Shown one piece after another: positions 16,819 through 25,800 of a stretch of DNA of 63,189 bases; positions within the stretch are counted from its first letter, which is position 1; every line of letters begins with the position of its first letter. Position numbers and translations under genes: made by a program. The notes under the pieces were generated by a model. The model was not told the DNA's origin and did not search any database. It saw nothing but the letters and a program-made list of their open reading frames with translations. This DNA comes from Pseudomonadota bacterium. Lineage in GTDB: Bacteria > Desulfobacterota > Binatia > Binatales > Binataceae. The stretch lies in assembly GCA_021324455.1 (NCBI GenBank), contig JAJPJA010000047.1, positions 1 through 63,189 of the forward strand. Direction: 5' to 3'.

Positions 16819-17829
16819 TCAGTAACCCAGCGACCGATCCACCAGGTTCAGCATCGGACGGCCGGCCCTGAAGCGCCGCAGATTCTCCACGAACACCGCG
16901 CAAGCCTCATCGTTATAGCCCTGCCTGGCGCCCGAGATATGCGGCGTCAACAACACGTTTTCGATATCCCACAACGGGCTTTGCGCATCCAGCGGCTCGG
17001 GCGTGGTAACGTCGAGCCCGGCGCCGCCCAGCTCGCCGCTCTGGAGCGCCGCGATCAGCGCGTCCTGATCGATTACCTCGCCTCGTCCGACGTTGACCAG
17101 GTAGGCGCGCGGGCGGGCGGCGGCGAACTCGCGCGCGCCCAAAAAATGGCGCGTATCCGGCGTAAGCGGCAGTGTAACCACGATGAAGTCGCTCTGCGCC
17201 ACCAACTCGAGCCGCTGCTCCGGCCCGAACCATCGGCTGGGGATGCTTCCCTGCGGGTCGCCCACGCCCGCCGGACACCATCCGGGATCGGCGCGTTCAT
17301 CGGGATTACGCTTGAGCGCGAACACCTCCATCCCGAAGCCCCGCGCCAGCCGCGCCGTCTCGCGTCCGATCGATCCGTAGCCGACGATTCCCACCGTCTT
17401 GCCGCGCAGGTCGAACACGGTCTTCATGAAATAGCGATTCGGCATCCATTCATGGCGTAGTTGGGCGCGCAGCGGCAGATGCATCTGATGGGCATACGCG
17501 AGCATCGATCCGATGATGTACTCGCCGATGGTGGTACCGTGGATACCGCTGCTGTTGGTGAGTTGAAGCTGCGCAATGTCGAAGACGCGGGCGGCCAGCG
17601 CATGTTCCACCCCCGCGCTCATCAGATGGATCCAGCGCAGCCGGGGCGCCTTGCGCGCAAGGTTCTCGGGCACGCGGAAGGTGACCATGATATCGCAATC
17701 GGCCAGCACCGGCTCCATCTTGTCGGGCTCGAAGGGGTTGAAGCCTTCCAAAATCTCGGCCCCGCCCGAGGCTTGCTGGATCAGCTCGCGCTGGCGATCG
17801 GTTAGCCGCATCGCGGTCATGATCTTCAT
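16819..17829 (-). CDS. D-2-hydroxyacid dehydrogenase family protein
   Basis: A 336-residue NAD(P)-dependent enzyme of the D-isomer-specific 2-hydroxyacid dehydrogenase family. The nucleotide-binding GYGSIG motif lies mid-protein. The catalytic Arg is in NVGRGEVID, the Glu in DVTTPEPLD and the His in LTPHISG. An insert of about 25 residues (DPGWCPAGVGDPQGS and following) after the beta-alpha-beta unit lengthens the coenzyme domain, as in glyoxylate/hydroxypyruvate reductase-like members. The start at MKIMTAM is chosen because an in-frame TTG six codons earlier has no better signal; neither has a strong ribosome-binding site. The substrate is a 2-keto or 2-hydroxy acid of unknown identity. Confidence 0.9.
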   Translation of the reverse strand: MKIMTAMRLTDRQRELIQQASGGAEILEGFNPFEPDKMEPVLADCDIMVTFRVPENLARKAPRLRWIHLMSAGVEHALAARVFDIAQLQLTNSSGIHGTTIGEYIIGSMLAYAHQMHLPLRAQLRHEWMPNRYFMKTVFDLRGKTVGIVGYGSIGRETARLARGFGMEVFALKRNPDERADPGWCPAGVGDPQGSIPSRWFGPEQRLELVAQSDFIVVTLPLTPDTRHFLGAREFAAARPRAYLVNVGRGEVIDQDALIAALQSGELGGAGLDVTTPEPLDAQSPLWDIENVLLTPHISGARQGYNDEACAVFVENLRRFRAGRPMLNLVDRSLGY

Positions 17830-17970
17830 GTCAGAAGCCAGTATCAAAAACGCCGCCGCACCCTCAAGCAGCCCGCGGCCGGGCGTCTTGAGAGCGTGCG
17901 GCGCCAGGCCTATTGTGGTCTCGGTCTGCTGGCGTCTCGCGCAATCTCAGTGGGGGACTCAGGGTCAAGA

Positions 17971-18738
17971 GTGAGTGAAAGGAATCCAGCACCATCGCGC
18001 GCTTTGAGCGCCGGGGTCGCGAGAGCGAACAAAAAAGGCTTTCCTCGCGGCGCGCTCGGCCTCGCCGCCGTCCTCCTATGGCTGGCCGCGCCGGCGCGAG
18101 CACAGACCACGGGGCAATCCTACACCAGTGCGCCGGAAGACAAAGCCGGCGGTGTGCTGGAGATTGCGCCGCAAAACCCTGCCCCACAGCCGGCCCCGCA
18201 GCCGAACGCGCCCGATCAAAACGCCGACGACCAGAACAACGACATCGAGCTCTACCGCACCTATTCGGATTCGGAGCATGCGGCCGGGCATTCGGGACCG
18301 CTGCCGTACCTGGGCGTATCGGTGCATTCGATCACCACGGTGCAGCCCGACGGCAGCCAGCAGCGCGCATTGGAAGTATTAAGCGTTGACAGCGGCAGTC
18401 CCGCGGCGGCGGCAGGCCTGCATGGCAGCGGCGACGCGACCAAACTGGGCGCCACCACGTTGACCGCCACCGCGCTGCTGGGACCGGCGCAGGAGCTGAT
18501 GGCACCGCTGCTGCAGAAGGCCGGCCAGCTGGGCCGGCAGGGCGATCTGATTGTCGCGGTGGATGACGATCGCGTCGCCAGCGAGCAGGATTTGGCCGCC
18601 GAATTGGCCCGCTTGAAGCCCGGCGACACGGCCTGGCTTACGGTGCTGCGTCCCGCATCCAAGGGGCGCTCCAAAGCGGTGAAGATACCGGTCAAGCTGG
18701 CCCCGCCGCAAAGCGCCTCCCGCTCCGCCGCGAAATAA
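17971..18738 (+). CDS. Secreted PDZ-domain protein
   Basis: A protein of about 255 residues with an N-terminal signal peptide (hydrophobic LGLAAVLLWLAAPARA, cleaved before QTTG). A proline/asparagine-rich linker follows (PAPQPAPQPNAPD), then a PDZ-like domain: PYLGVSVHSI, VLSVDSGSPAAAAGL and GDLIVAVDDDRVASEQDL. There is no protease domain, so it would bind peptide C-termini or act as an adaptor in the periplasm. The start is uncertain; GTG at 17971 is used, with a TTG at 18004 and a GTG at 17896 as alternatives. It points toward the convergent TIM-barrel gene and diverges from the dehydrogenase. Confidence 0.78.
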   Translation: MSERNPAPSRALSAGVARANKKGFPRGALGLAAVLLWLAAPARAQTTGQSYTSAPEDKAGGVLEIAPQNPAPQPAPQPNAPDQNADDQNNDIELYRTYSDSEHAAGHSGPLPYLGVSVHSITTVQPDGSQQRALEVLSVDSGSPAAAAGLHGSGDATKLGATTLTATALLGPAQELMAPLLQKAGQLGRQGDLIVAVDDDRVASEQDLAAELARLKPGDTAWLTVLRPASKGRSKAVKIPVKLAPPQSASRSAAK

Positions 18739-18793
18739 TTGCACTCGTGCTTCGTGCCGGGGCCGCGCGCGCCCAGCTGATGCTTTTCGAGAG

Positions 18794-19660
18794 TTACGCT
18801 TTTCGAGCACGGGCAATTACCGCGCGCGAGGCGTCATGAGCGCGGCGCGCCGCTTCCCATACCGTCAGGCTCTGATGCTCCGGCGACAGGATCTCGACCG
18901 ATATCGGCGACTGCACGCCGATTTCGTCAAGCAATCTGATGAAGCCTGCAAGGTCGAAGCTGCCTTCGCCGGGCAGGCGGCGGCGCAGCGTGGTGTCCTC
19001 AAACAGCGTGCCGATCATCTCCTGGTCGGCGTCATCGAACTGAACGGCGACGATTCGCTGCGGCGGAATCCGGCGCAGATGATCGGGGTTGGCGGCGCCG
19101 CGGAAATAATGCCAGGTATCGGCCAGCACCCCGCCGTTCTCCCCCGCGTAGCGGGCGATGTCCCATGCCATCCCGGCGTCGCGAATCGCCGACCCGGGAA
19201 AGAACTCGATGCCGACCAGCAGATCGTGCTGAGCGGCGCGCTCGCACAAGGCCGCGAACCGCTCCACCACGGCACGCGGCTCCGGATGCTCCCCTTGCGC
19301 GACGGCGGCGATGCTCAGATGCCGCGCGCCCAGCGCATCCGCCGCTTCATACATCCGCTCTTCGCTCAGGCGCGAATTGCGTCCGCGTTCGCCGCCGCAC
19401 CACCAGTCGGTGAGCCATTCCAGTTCCGCAACCGCGATACCGTGATCGTCGGCAATACGCCGCACCTGCGCCGCCGTCATGCCATCTTCCCAATGGCCGG
19501 TGAACAGGCCGATACCGTCAAACCCCGCCGCGGCGGCGGCCGCTGCGCGCTGGGCGAAAGAAAATCGCGGCGGCGCCGGAGCCGGCGTTCCGGTCAGAGT
19601 AAAGTGAGAGGCGATCAGATCATCGCGCCCCAGTTGCCTGCCGCTGCTGATTGACGCCAT
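18794..19660 (-). CDS. Sugar phosphate isomerase/epimerase-type TIM barrel
   Basis: A 288-residue xylose-isomerase-like (AP endonuclease 2 fold) barrel. Recognisable strands are FDGIGLFTGHW, GIAVAELEWLTDWW, LLVGIEFFPG with the conserved Glu, GVLADTWHYFR and SVEILSPEH near the C-terminus. The Glu, Asp and His in these strands form the usual divalent metal site of isomerases and epimerases. No signal peptide. It follows the PhyH-like gene in the same direction with 17 bases between them, so both may act on one substrate. The specific sugar, inositol or other substrate is unknown. Confidence 0.88.
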   Translation of the reverse strand: MASISSGRQLGRDDLIASHFTLTGTPAPAPPRFSFAQRAAAAAAAGFDGIGLFTGHWEDGMTAAQVRRIADDHGIAVAELEWLTDWWCGGERGRNSRLSEERMYEAADALGARHLSIAAVAQGEHPEPRAVVERFAALCERAAQHDLLVGIEFFPGSAIRDAGMAWDIARYAGENGGVLADTWHYFRGAANPDHLRRIPPQRIVAVQFDDADQEMIGTLFEDTTLRRRLPGEGSFDLAGFIRLLDEIGVQSPISVEILSPEHQSLTVWEAARRAHDASRAVIARARKA

Positions 19661-19677
19661 CGCAAATGCTCCGCCGC

Positions 19678-20466
19678 TTACGCCACGATTGGAAAGCGCT
19701 CGTGGTCGAGGGTCTGAAACGGCTTCAGGCCCAGGCCGTCGGTGGAATAATAAGGGATCCCGGTGTAGCGGGTATCGGCCGGAAAATACACGAACGACAT
19801 GCGGCGGTAGACCCGGTTGCTGCGGTTCAGACCGCTGGCGTGGAAGATCAGGCCGTCGTGGATCACGGCCTCGCCGGCGCGCTGGGTCTCGCAGATCACG
19901 TCGCCGACGATTTCGCGATCGTCGCTGCGCAGCAGCTGCAAAAACTCCTCGCGCGGGCGCACCGGCGACTGGCGCGAGCGCGCGGGGTCATACACCGTGC
20001 GGCATCCGAAGGGTCCCAGCCGATGCGATCGCGGCAGGAACTGGTTGACGCCCATCTCCGGCGTAACGTCTTCCAGCGCCAAAATTACGGTCACCAGCCC
20101 GCGCCGATCCATCGGATAGTTGGGCAGATCCTGATGCACGCTGGTACCCGGAAATCCGGGCTGCAGCGCCTCGTAGGCGTCGAGCCAGATGCGCATATGT
20201 TCGGCCCCTGACAGCATCCGGACCATTTCGCCCATCCGCGGCGAACGCGCCGCCGCGTCGATTGCCGCGACCTTAAAACGCAGGTCCGCGCCGCCAATCC
20301 GGGTGGCGTCCGGCGGATGGGGCAAGGTGCGTTCAACCTCGGCGCACGCCGCGCACAGCGCTTGGTACAGTTGCGCGCCAAGCACCTTGACCAAATCCAC
20401 CTTGACCACTCCTTCCCGGCGGAAGGTTCGAACCTGCTCGGCGGTAATCGGCGCGTTCTCAGGCAT
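19678..20466 (-). CDS. Phytanoyl-CoA dioxygenase (PhyH) family protein
   Basis: A 262-residue Fe(II)/2-oxoglutarate-dependent oxygenase. The facial triad is His111 and Asp113 in VHQDLPN, and His209 in LIFHASGLNRS; the arginine in NRVYRRMSF following it would bind 2-oxoglutarate. The GVNQFLPRSHRLGP stretch is typical of PhyH proteins. Such enzymes hydroxylate the alpha carbon of branched acyl groups or other small molecules. It is the first gene of a two-gene unit with the TIM-barrel protein and is divergent from the MoxR/vWA operon. Substrate unknown. Confidence 0.9.
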   Translation of the reverse strand: MPENAPITAEQVRTFRREGVVKVDLVKVLGAQLYQALCAACAEVERTLPHPPDATRIGGADLRFKVAAIDAAARSPRMGEMVRMLSGAEHMRIWLDAYEALQPGFPGTSVHQDLPNYPMDRRGLVTVILALEDVTPEMGVNQFLPRSHRLGPFGCRTVYDPARSRQSPVRPREEFLQLLRSDDREIVGDVICETQRAGEAVIHDGLIFHASGLNRSNRVYRRMSFVYFPADTRYTGIPYYSTDGLGLKPFQTLDHERFPIVA

Positions 20467-20596
20467 GGCTTGACCTCCGGATGGCTTGGGAAGGTACGCT
20501 AATACAGCACGGGGGCGGGCGGCAAATCACGGGCACAGCCAAGTTGCGCGGTACTGGCGGCTGCACTATGCTGAAAATTCGCCCTTTGTGTGCGCG

Positions 20597-21979
20597 ATGG
20601 CTTCTCCTGTACAACGGCTGATTAATCGCGAAGATGGGCTGGGTCGTATTGCGGGCCAGCTCCTGCGGGTCAAGCGGCGCCTCAATCTGATCGCGGCGCA
20701 GCAGCTGGTGTTTTCCACTTTGGGCTGGCTTATCGGCGCGGCCGGAATCCTGGTAATCGCGGCTTTTTTCCTGAGCACGACGCATTTCCTGGAATTGGGC
20801 GTGGCGCTGGCCGCGGTCCTGGTGGCCGCACTTCCGGTGACTTTCATCCGCAGCTTGAGACATTTCGCGAGCCTCGATCGCACCGCGGCCATCGCCGATC
20901 AGCGGGCCGAACTCAATTGGCGCCTCAGTACGCTGCTTACGATGGCCCAGGATGAGAGCAAGTACTCGCTGTGGCCCTTTCTGGTCGAGGATACATTAGC
21001 GCGCGCCGAGGACTTCGAACCTCGCCGCATCGAGAAGCGCCGCGTGCCGCGCTCGGTGTACGGTTTCGCGGCCGCCTGCCTGATCGCTTCCCTGGCCGGA
21101 CTGATGACCTGGTCCGCGCGGCGCCATCAGCAGGCTTTGCGCAAGGTTCTGAAAAGCCTGACGCTGCAGGTCGATCCTTCGGAAATCGCGCCGTCCGACA
21201 ATCCTTCGGGCGACAGTGCCGAACTCGAGGGCGATCCCGATACCCTGCGCAGCCTGGCCGACCGCCTCGACGCCGCCAATCGGAACAACCGCGGCGCGGG
21301 GCGCAGCGCTTTCAATCAGTTGAGCCGCAAGGCGCAGAACCTCGCCTCCAACCTTCAGGACCGGCTCACCGGACGCGACGCGCTGGATACGCCTGAGAAG
21401 GTGAAAATCCGGCTGGCGCAGGCTTTGGGCGACAAGCCGCCGCCGGATGAAAACGGCGCCGAAGGATCGGACAGCAGCGAGCAACCGCCGCATCGGGGCA
21501 GCCGTCCATCGGCCGGCGCCGACAATGGCTCATCTTCATCGTCGCCGTCGGGCAGCGGCCGCGCGCAGGAGCAGGCCAACAACGACACGGCATCGCCGCG
21601 TGGCGCCCGGCCAGCCAATTCTCCTTCGGCCAATGGTTTTGATTCCAACGGTCCGCGGGGACCGGGATCGGGTGACGCGCCGAAAGCCGGTCAGCAGGCA
21701 GGCTCTGATGAAGAGGCGAGCGGCCACACCGCCGGCGGCGGCAGCGATCCCGAGCATCTGATGGGACCGCCCGACGCGCCGTCGCATAAAACTGAAAACT
21801 TCGAAATCATGATCGACGCGCGGCTGTCGGATCGATCGCCCATCGCCAGCGCGCAGCCGTACCTTCCGCCAAAGGTGAAAACATCATTGAATCCGTATCA
21901 GCATCCCGACGAACCCCTGGACCGCGGCACCGTTCCCGCCGCCGACCGCGACACAGTCCGACGCGTGTTTGAACGATGA
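20597..21979 (+). CDS. Membrane protein with long disordered tail, vWA/MoxR operon
   Basis: A protein of about 460 residues. Residues 30-90 contain two transmembrane helices (LGWLIGAAGILVIAAFF and LGVALAAVLVAALPVTF), with a third near 155-175 (VYGFAAACLIASLAGLM). After an amphipathic region the C-terminal 200 residues are rich in Ser, Gly, Pro and Asn and probably disordered, ending in a conserved-looking IMIDARLSDRSPIASAQPYLPP segment. The start ATG at 20597 is preferred over an earlier frame extension. Its TGA overlaps the MoxR ATG (ATGA), so it is translationally coupled. Comparable membrane proteins often open MoxR/DUF58/vWA clusters; the function is not known. Confidence 0.75.
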   Translation: MASPVQRLINREDGLGRIAGQLLRVKRRLNLIAAQQLVFSTLGWLIGAAGILVIAAFFLSTTHFLELGVALAAVLVAALPVTFIRSLRHFASLDRTAAIADQRAELNWRLSTLLTMAQDESKYSLWPFLVEDTLARAEDFEPRRIEKRRVPRSVYGFAAACLIASLAGLMTWSARRHQQALRKVLKSLTLQVDPSEIAPSDNPSGDSAELEGDPDTLRSLADRLDAANRNNRGAGRSAFNQLSRKAQNLASNLQDRLTGRDALDTPEKVKIRLAQALGDKPPPDENGAEGSDSSEQPPHRGSRPSAGADNGSSSSSPSGSGRAQEQANNDTASPRGARPANSPSANGFDSNGPRGPGSGDAPKAGQQAGSDEEASGHTAGGGSDPEHLMGPPDAPSHKTENFEIMIDARLSDRSPIASAQPYLPPKVKTSLNPYQHPDEPLDRGTVPAADRDTVRRVFER

Positions 21980-23019
21980 GCGCCGTGCCTGACGAAACGC
22001 CGACTGTGGCGGATTTCGCCCGCACCTTCCGGCGCATCCAGGGCGAAATCCACAAGCTTATCGTGGGCCATGAACAGGCGGTCGAAGAACTGCTGATTGC
22101 GCTGTTCGCCGGCGGCCACGTGCTGATCGAAGGCGTGCCCGGCACCGGCAAGACGATGCTGGTAAAGGCGCTGGGCCAGGCGCTCAATCTGAGCTTCAGC
22201 CGGATCCAGTTCACGGTCGATCTGATGCCGGCCGACATCACCGGCACCCGGGTAATCGTCTCGGGCGAAGACGGACGGCGCGAGTTCCGCTTCACTCCCG
22301 GGCCGGTGTTCTGCCATATCCTGCTCGCCGATGAGATCAATCGCGCCACGCCCAAAACTCAGTCGGCGCTGCTCGAAGCGATGGCGGAATTGCAGGTCAC
22401 GGTGTCCGGCACGACCTATCCGCTGCAGCCGCCGTTCTTCGTAATGGCGACCCTCAACCCCATTGAGATGGAGGGGACCTATCCGCTGCCCGAAGCGCAG
22501 CTGGACCGTTTCTTCTTCAAGGTCAGGCTCAACTATCCGGAGGAATCGGAGCTGGTCAAGATCATTTCCAGCACCACGGGTCCGGAATTGCATCGGATCG
22601 AGCCGGTATTCGAAGCGGCCGACGCCGCCGCGCGCATCGAGGCGCTGAAGCATTTGGTGCGCGAAGTCATCGTGGCGCCGGAAATCGAGCAGTACGCCGC
22701 GCGCCTCACGCGCGCCACGGTGCCGGAAAAATCCAAGTTCATCCTCAACAAGGAGGGACTGGCGCGCGACGAAGCGGTCAATCGCTATGTCAGCTTCGGT
22801 TCCAGTCCGCGCGGCGGACAGGCGTTGATGCTGGGGGCGAAGGTCTGCGCGCTGCTCGACGGCCGCGCCAACGCTTCTTATGAAGATATCGAGCGCGTCG
22901 CCTATCCCGCGTTGGGGCATCGGCTGACCCTCAACTATGCGGCGGAAGCCGACGGGATCGACCCGGCGCATCTGATTCAGAAGGTCCTGAAATCCGCCCG
23001 CGAGATGCGCGGCCACTGA
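21976..23019 (+). CDS. MoxR-family AAA+ ATPase
   Basis: A 347-residue AAA+ chaperone-like ATPase of the MoxR group. Walker A is GVPGTGKT at residues 53-60. Walker B is ILLADE with Asp119/Glu120. Sensor regions follow (FFVMATLNPIEMEGTYPLPEAQLDRFFF), and the C-terminal lid domain includes YVSFGSSPRGGQAL. MoxR proteins act with von Willebrand A partners to insert metals or remodel protein complexes. Those partners are encoded immediately downstream. It overlaps the preceding gene by four bases and precedes the DUF58 gene by seven. Cytoplasmic. Confidence 0.95.
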   Translation: MSAVPDETPTVADFARTFRRIQGEIHKLIVGHEQAVEELLIALFAGGHVLIEGVPGTGKTMLVKALGQALNLSFSRIQFTVDLMPADITGTRVIVSGEDGRREFRFTPGPVFCHILLADEINRATPKTQSALLEAMAELQVTVSGTTYPLQPPFFVMATLNPIEMEGTYPLPEAQLDRFFFKVRLNYPEESELVKIISSTTGPELHRIEPVFEAADAAARIEALKHLVREVIVAPEIEQYAARLTRATVPEKSKFILNKEGLARDEAVNRYVSFGSSPRGGQALMLGAKVCALLDGRANASYEDIERVAYPALGHRLTLNYAAEADGIDPAHLIQKVLKSAREMRGH

Positions 23020-23026
23020 AGCGGTT

Positions 23027-23929
23027 ATGCTGGGGCGCGCCTTCGAACCCGCTTTTCTGCAACGGCTGGACAACCTTGTACTGGGGATTAAGCGCGCCCG
23101 CACCGTGCGCCTGGGCCGGCGCGCCTTGGGCCGCGTTCAGGGATCCGGGATCGAACTGGAAAGTTTCAAGGATTATTCCGAAGGCGACGACCTGCGGTTT
23201 TTAGACTGGAACTCGATGGCGCGGCTGGACACGCTCTACACCAAATCCTACCGGGTCGAGCGCGAAACCGAGGTCAGTATTCTGATCGACGCGAGCGCCT
23301 CGATGGGTCTGCCGGTAAAGGACGACAAGTTCGGATTGGCGCGCGTGATTGGCGCCGCGCTGGCTTATGTGGCGCTGGGCGAGAACGACCCGGTGCGCCT
23401 GATCAGCTTCGGCGGACCGCGCGGCCAGCTGGCCTACCGCGCGACGGAATTTTTCCGCCGGCGCGAATCCTACGGGTCCTTCCGGCCGATGCTGACCGAG
23501 ATCAGGTGCGCCGGCGCCACCGAGATGCCGTTTGCGGTCGAGCAGTTTCTCAATCAGCGCCGGCCTCCGGGAGTGGCGATTGTCATTTCGGATTTTCTCG
23601 TGCCCTCCTCAGTCTACAAATCCGCCTTTTCCCATCTGATGGCCGCGCGCTACGAGATTAAGGCAATCCAGGTTCTGGGCAGCCGTGAAGCGTCAGGCAG
23701 CCTCGGCCCCGGCGCCTACCGTCTGCGCGATTGCGAAACCGGCGACATCCGCGAGGTGACGATCACGCCCACCGTGGCAGAGGCATGCCGGCGGCGGCTG
23801 GACAATCTGCGCGAGGAGCTGCAAGTGCATTGCGCGGGCCACGGTATCAGCTACGCCGCCGCGGTCGGGGCGCAAAATCTTGAGGATTTTTTGGTGCGCG
23901 AACTTCCCCGCCTGGGCCTGGTGAGGTGA
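23027..23929 (+). CDS. DUF58 domain protein with vWA-like fold
   Basis: A 300-residue DUF58 protein. The hallmark block runs GSGIELESFKDYSEGDD and LRFLDWNSMAR around residues 40-65. A vWA-type metal-ion-dependent adhesion site starts at LIDASASMG (Asp-x-Ser-x-Ser intact) near residue 87, with GATEMPFA later supplying the Thr. DUF58 proteins are regular partners of MoxR ATPases. Its TGA overlaps the 5' edge of the following gene's upstream region; an internal GAGG serves the next start. No transmembrane segment, so it probably works on the cytoplasmic face of the membrane complex. Confidence 0.93.
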   Translation: MLGRAFEPAFLQRLDNLVLGIKRARTVRLGRRALGRVQGSGIELESFKDYSEGDDLRFLDWNSMARLDTLYTKSYRVERETEVSILIDASASMGLPVKDDKFGLARVIGAALAYVALGENDPVRLISFGGPRGQLAYRATEFFRRRESYGSFRPMLTEIRCAGATEMPFAVEQFLNQRRPPGVAIVISDFLVPSSVYKSAFSHLMAARYEIKAIQVLGSREASGSLGPGAYRLRDCETGDIREVTITPTVAEACRRRLDNLREELQVHCAGHGISYAAAVGAQNLEDFLVRELPRLGLVR

Positions 23930-23931
23930 CG

Positions 23932-25800
23932 ATGGGCTTCCTGACTCCCCTCTATCTCCTGTCCGGACTCAGCATTGGGGCGCTCATCCTGATCTATCTG
24001 ACCGCCCGTTCGCGCTCGACGGTTGAAGTCTCCAGCCTGCTGCTGTTCGAGGAAGCGCAGATCTCGGTTTCAAAGGCCAGGTTCCTGAAGCTTGACCTGC
24101 TGTTCTGGCTGGAAGCGGCGGCGCTGCTGCTGTTGTCGCTCGCGCTGGCCGGCTTTTACCTCAAGATGGCTCCGCAGCCGACGGGGCATCGGCGCCATGC
24201 CCTGGTCTTTGATCTGGCAGCGGGGATGGGCGCGCGCGAAGGCCGGCATACGCGCCTGGATGAAGCCCGCCGGCAGGCCCTGGCGATGGTCAACGCGGCC
24301 GCGCCCGGTGAGCGTTTCGCGGTCGTCTCTTACGCCGCCCAGGCCGAGGTGGAACGCTACTTTACCGCCGATCTGTCCTCGGTCCGCACCGCCATCCGGG
24401 AACTGCGCCCATACGATGTCGCCGCGGCGCCGGCTGGTCTGGCCGCCGCCCTGATGCGCGTGCGCGACGCCGACCAGATCGATCTGTTCGCCCCGCGGCT
24501 GCCGCCCGGCGCCGGCTCTCTGAACCGGCTCGACTCCGCCCGCCTGCACTATCATCAGATCGGCACGGATCAGAACAACGTCGCGATCTCAGGACTGGAC
24601 CCGGGAGTCCCGCGGGTGTCGCCCGGGCATTGCACCGTCCGCAATATGTCCACGCAGGCGGTGCTGGCGGAAGTGGAAATAAGCCTGAACGGACGCGGCG
24701 TGGATCGGGTGTCGATGATTTTGGACCCGCACGCGCAGGCTAACATCAGGTTTGGGCCGCTGCCCACCGGCGGCGTTGTTCAGGCGCTGATCGGAACCCC
24801 CGACGCGCTGGCGGCGGACAATTCGCGCTACGCCTTCGCGGCCGGCAGCCGATCGCTCAAGGGCGTGGTGATTTCGCCCGACGCCGGGGTGCGCGACGAT
24901 TTGGCCCGGGTGCTGCGCGCCGTCGATCCGGGCAGCATCGTCGTCGCCGGCGCGCCCGGTCAACTCACCCCGACGTTGATCGCCAGGTCGCTGGGCAGCG
25001 ACCAACCCGATATCGCCATCATCCATGATTCTCCCGCAGGAGGGGTCCGCGCGGGCGCCGAGCTGTTCATCTTTCCACCGCTCGGCGGCGAATTCCCGAT
25101 CAAGGCCACGCTGCCGGTAAGTCAGATGGACGATCGCACCGATTTGGGTCCGCTGACCCGTCCCTTGCTGCTCGGCCCCACGCGCAACCTGAGCATCCCG
25201 GAATGGATGAATCCGGTGGCGCATGGCACGGCGCCCAACCGTTCCGGTCTGCTGACGCTGGCCGCTTCGGGCGTGAGCGCGCATGGGCCGCAAGGGGTTC
25301 TGGCCTTCGACGTACGCGGGCATCGGCTGATGGACCCCGACATGCTCGACACGCTGGTACTGACCATCGACCTGGTGAAATCGCTGACCGGTCCGCACGA
25401 AGTAAGGATTGTGCCGACCGGCGCCTACGTAACGTTTCCCGCAGCCGCGCCCGTCGCTATCATTGAGCCTGACGGCTCGACGGTCAAAGCTGGACCGGGC
25501 TACGGAGGGTTGATCCGTTTTCGTCCGCTCTACGCGGGCCGCTACCAGATCAGCGCCGGGCCGCGCCGCGAAACCGTGTACGCCAATTATTTCGACGCGG
25601 CCGAATCGGAATTGACGGTCAAACCCGCATCGGAAAACGGAGCTCCTTTGTCCAAGGTGATAGATTTGGATTCCGGGGTCAGGGCGCGCCGAATCCAGCC
25701 GCTCACCACCGCACTTGCCGCATTGGCGCTGCTGGCTTTCCTGTTCGAATCGGCGCTCCTGATTGGGCGCGCACTCAGGGGAGGAGTATCGCTTGTTTGA
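23932..25800 (+). CDS. BatA-like membrane protein with degenerate vWA domain
   Basis: A 622-residue protein opening with the aerotolerance-regulator (BatA) N-terminal region: TM helix LYLLSGLSIGALILIYLTA, then STVEVSSLLLFEE, then a second TM near residues 58-78. A vWA fold follows, but its metal motif reads FDLAAGMGA, lacking both serines of DxSxS, so metal binding is unlikely. Later segments form a beta-rich extracytoplasmic part, and a C-terminal TM helix (LAALALLAFLFESALLIG) closes the protein. The ATG at 23932 is chosen over a GTG two codons earlier. The stop overlaps the next gene by eight bases. It is likely a structural partner of the MoxR/DUF58 proteins. Confidence 0.85.
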   Translation: MGFLTPLYLLSGLSIGALILIYLTARSRSTVEVSSLLLFEEAQISVSKARFLKLDLLFWLEAAALLLLSLALAGFYLKMAPQPTGHRRHALVFDLAAGMGAREGRHTRLDEARRQALAMVNAAAPGERFAVVSYAAQAEVERYFTADLSSVRTAIRELRPYDVAAAPAGLAAALMRVRDADQIDLFAPRLPPGAGSLNRLDSARLHYHQIGTDQNNVAISGLDPGVPRVSPGHCTVRNMSTQAVLAEVEISLNGRGVDRVSMILDPHAQANIRFGPLPTGGVVQALIGTPDALAADNSRYAFAAGSRSLKGVVISPDAGVRDDLARVLRAVDPGSIVVAGAPGQLTPTLIARSLGSDQPDIAIIHDSPAGGVRAGAELFIFPPLGGEFPIKATLPVSQMDDRTDLGPLTRPLLLGPTRNLSIPEWMNPVAHGTAPNRSGLLTLAASGVSAHGPQGVLAFDVRGHRLMDPDMLDTLVLTIDLVKSLTGPHEVRIVPTGAYVTFPAAAPVAIIEPDGSTVKAGPGYGGLIRFRPLYAGRYQISAGPRRETVYANYFDAAESELTVKPASENGAPLSKVIDLDSGVRARRIQPLTTALAALALLAFLFESALLIGRALRGGVSLV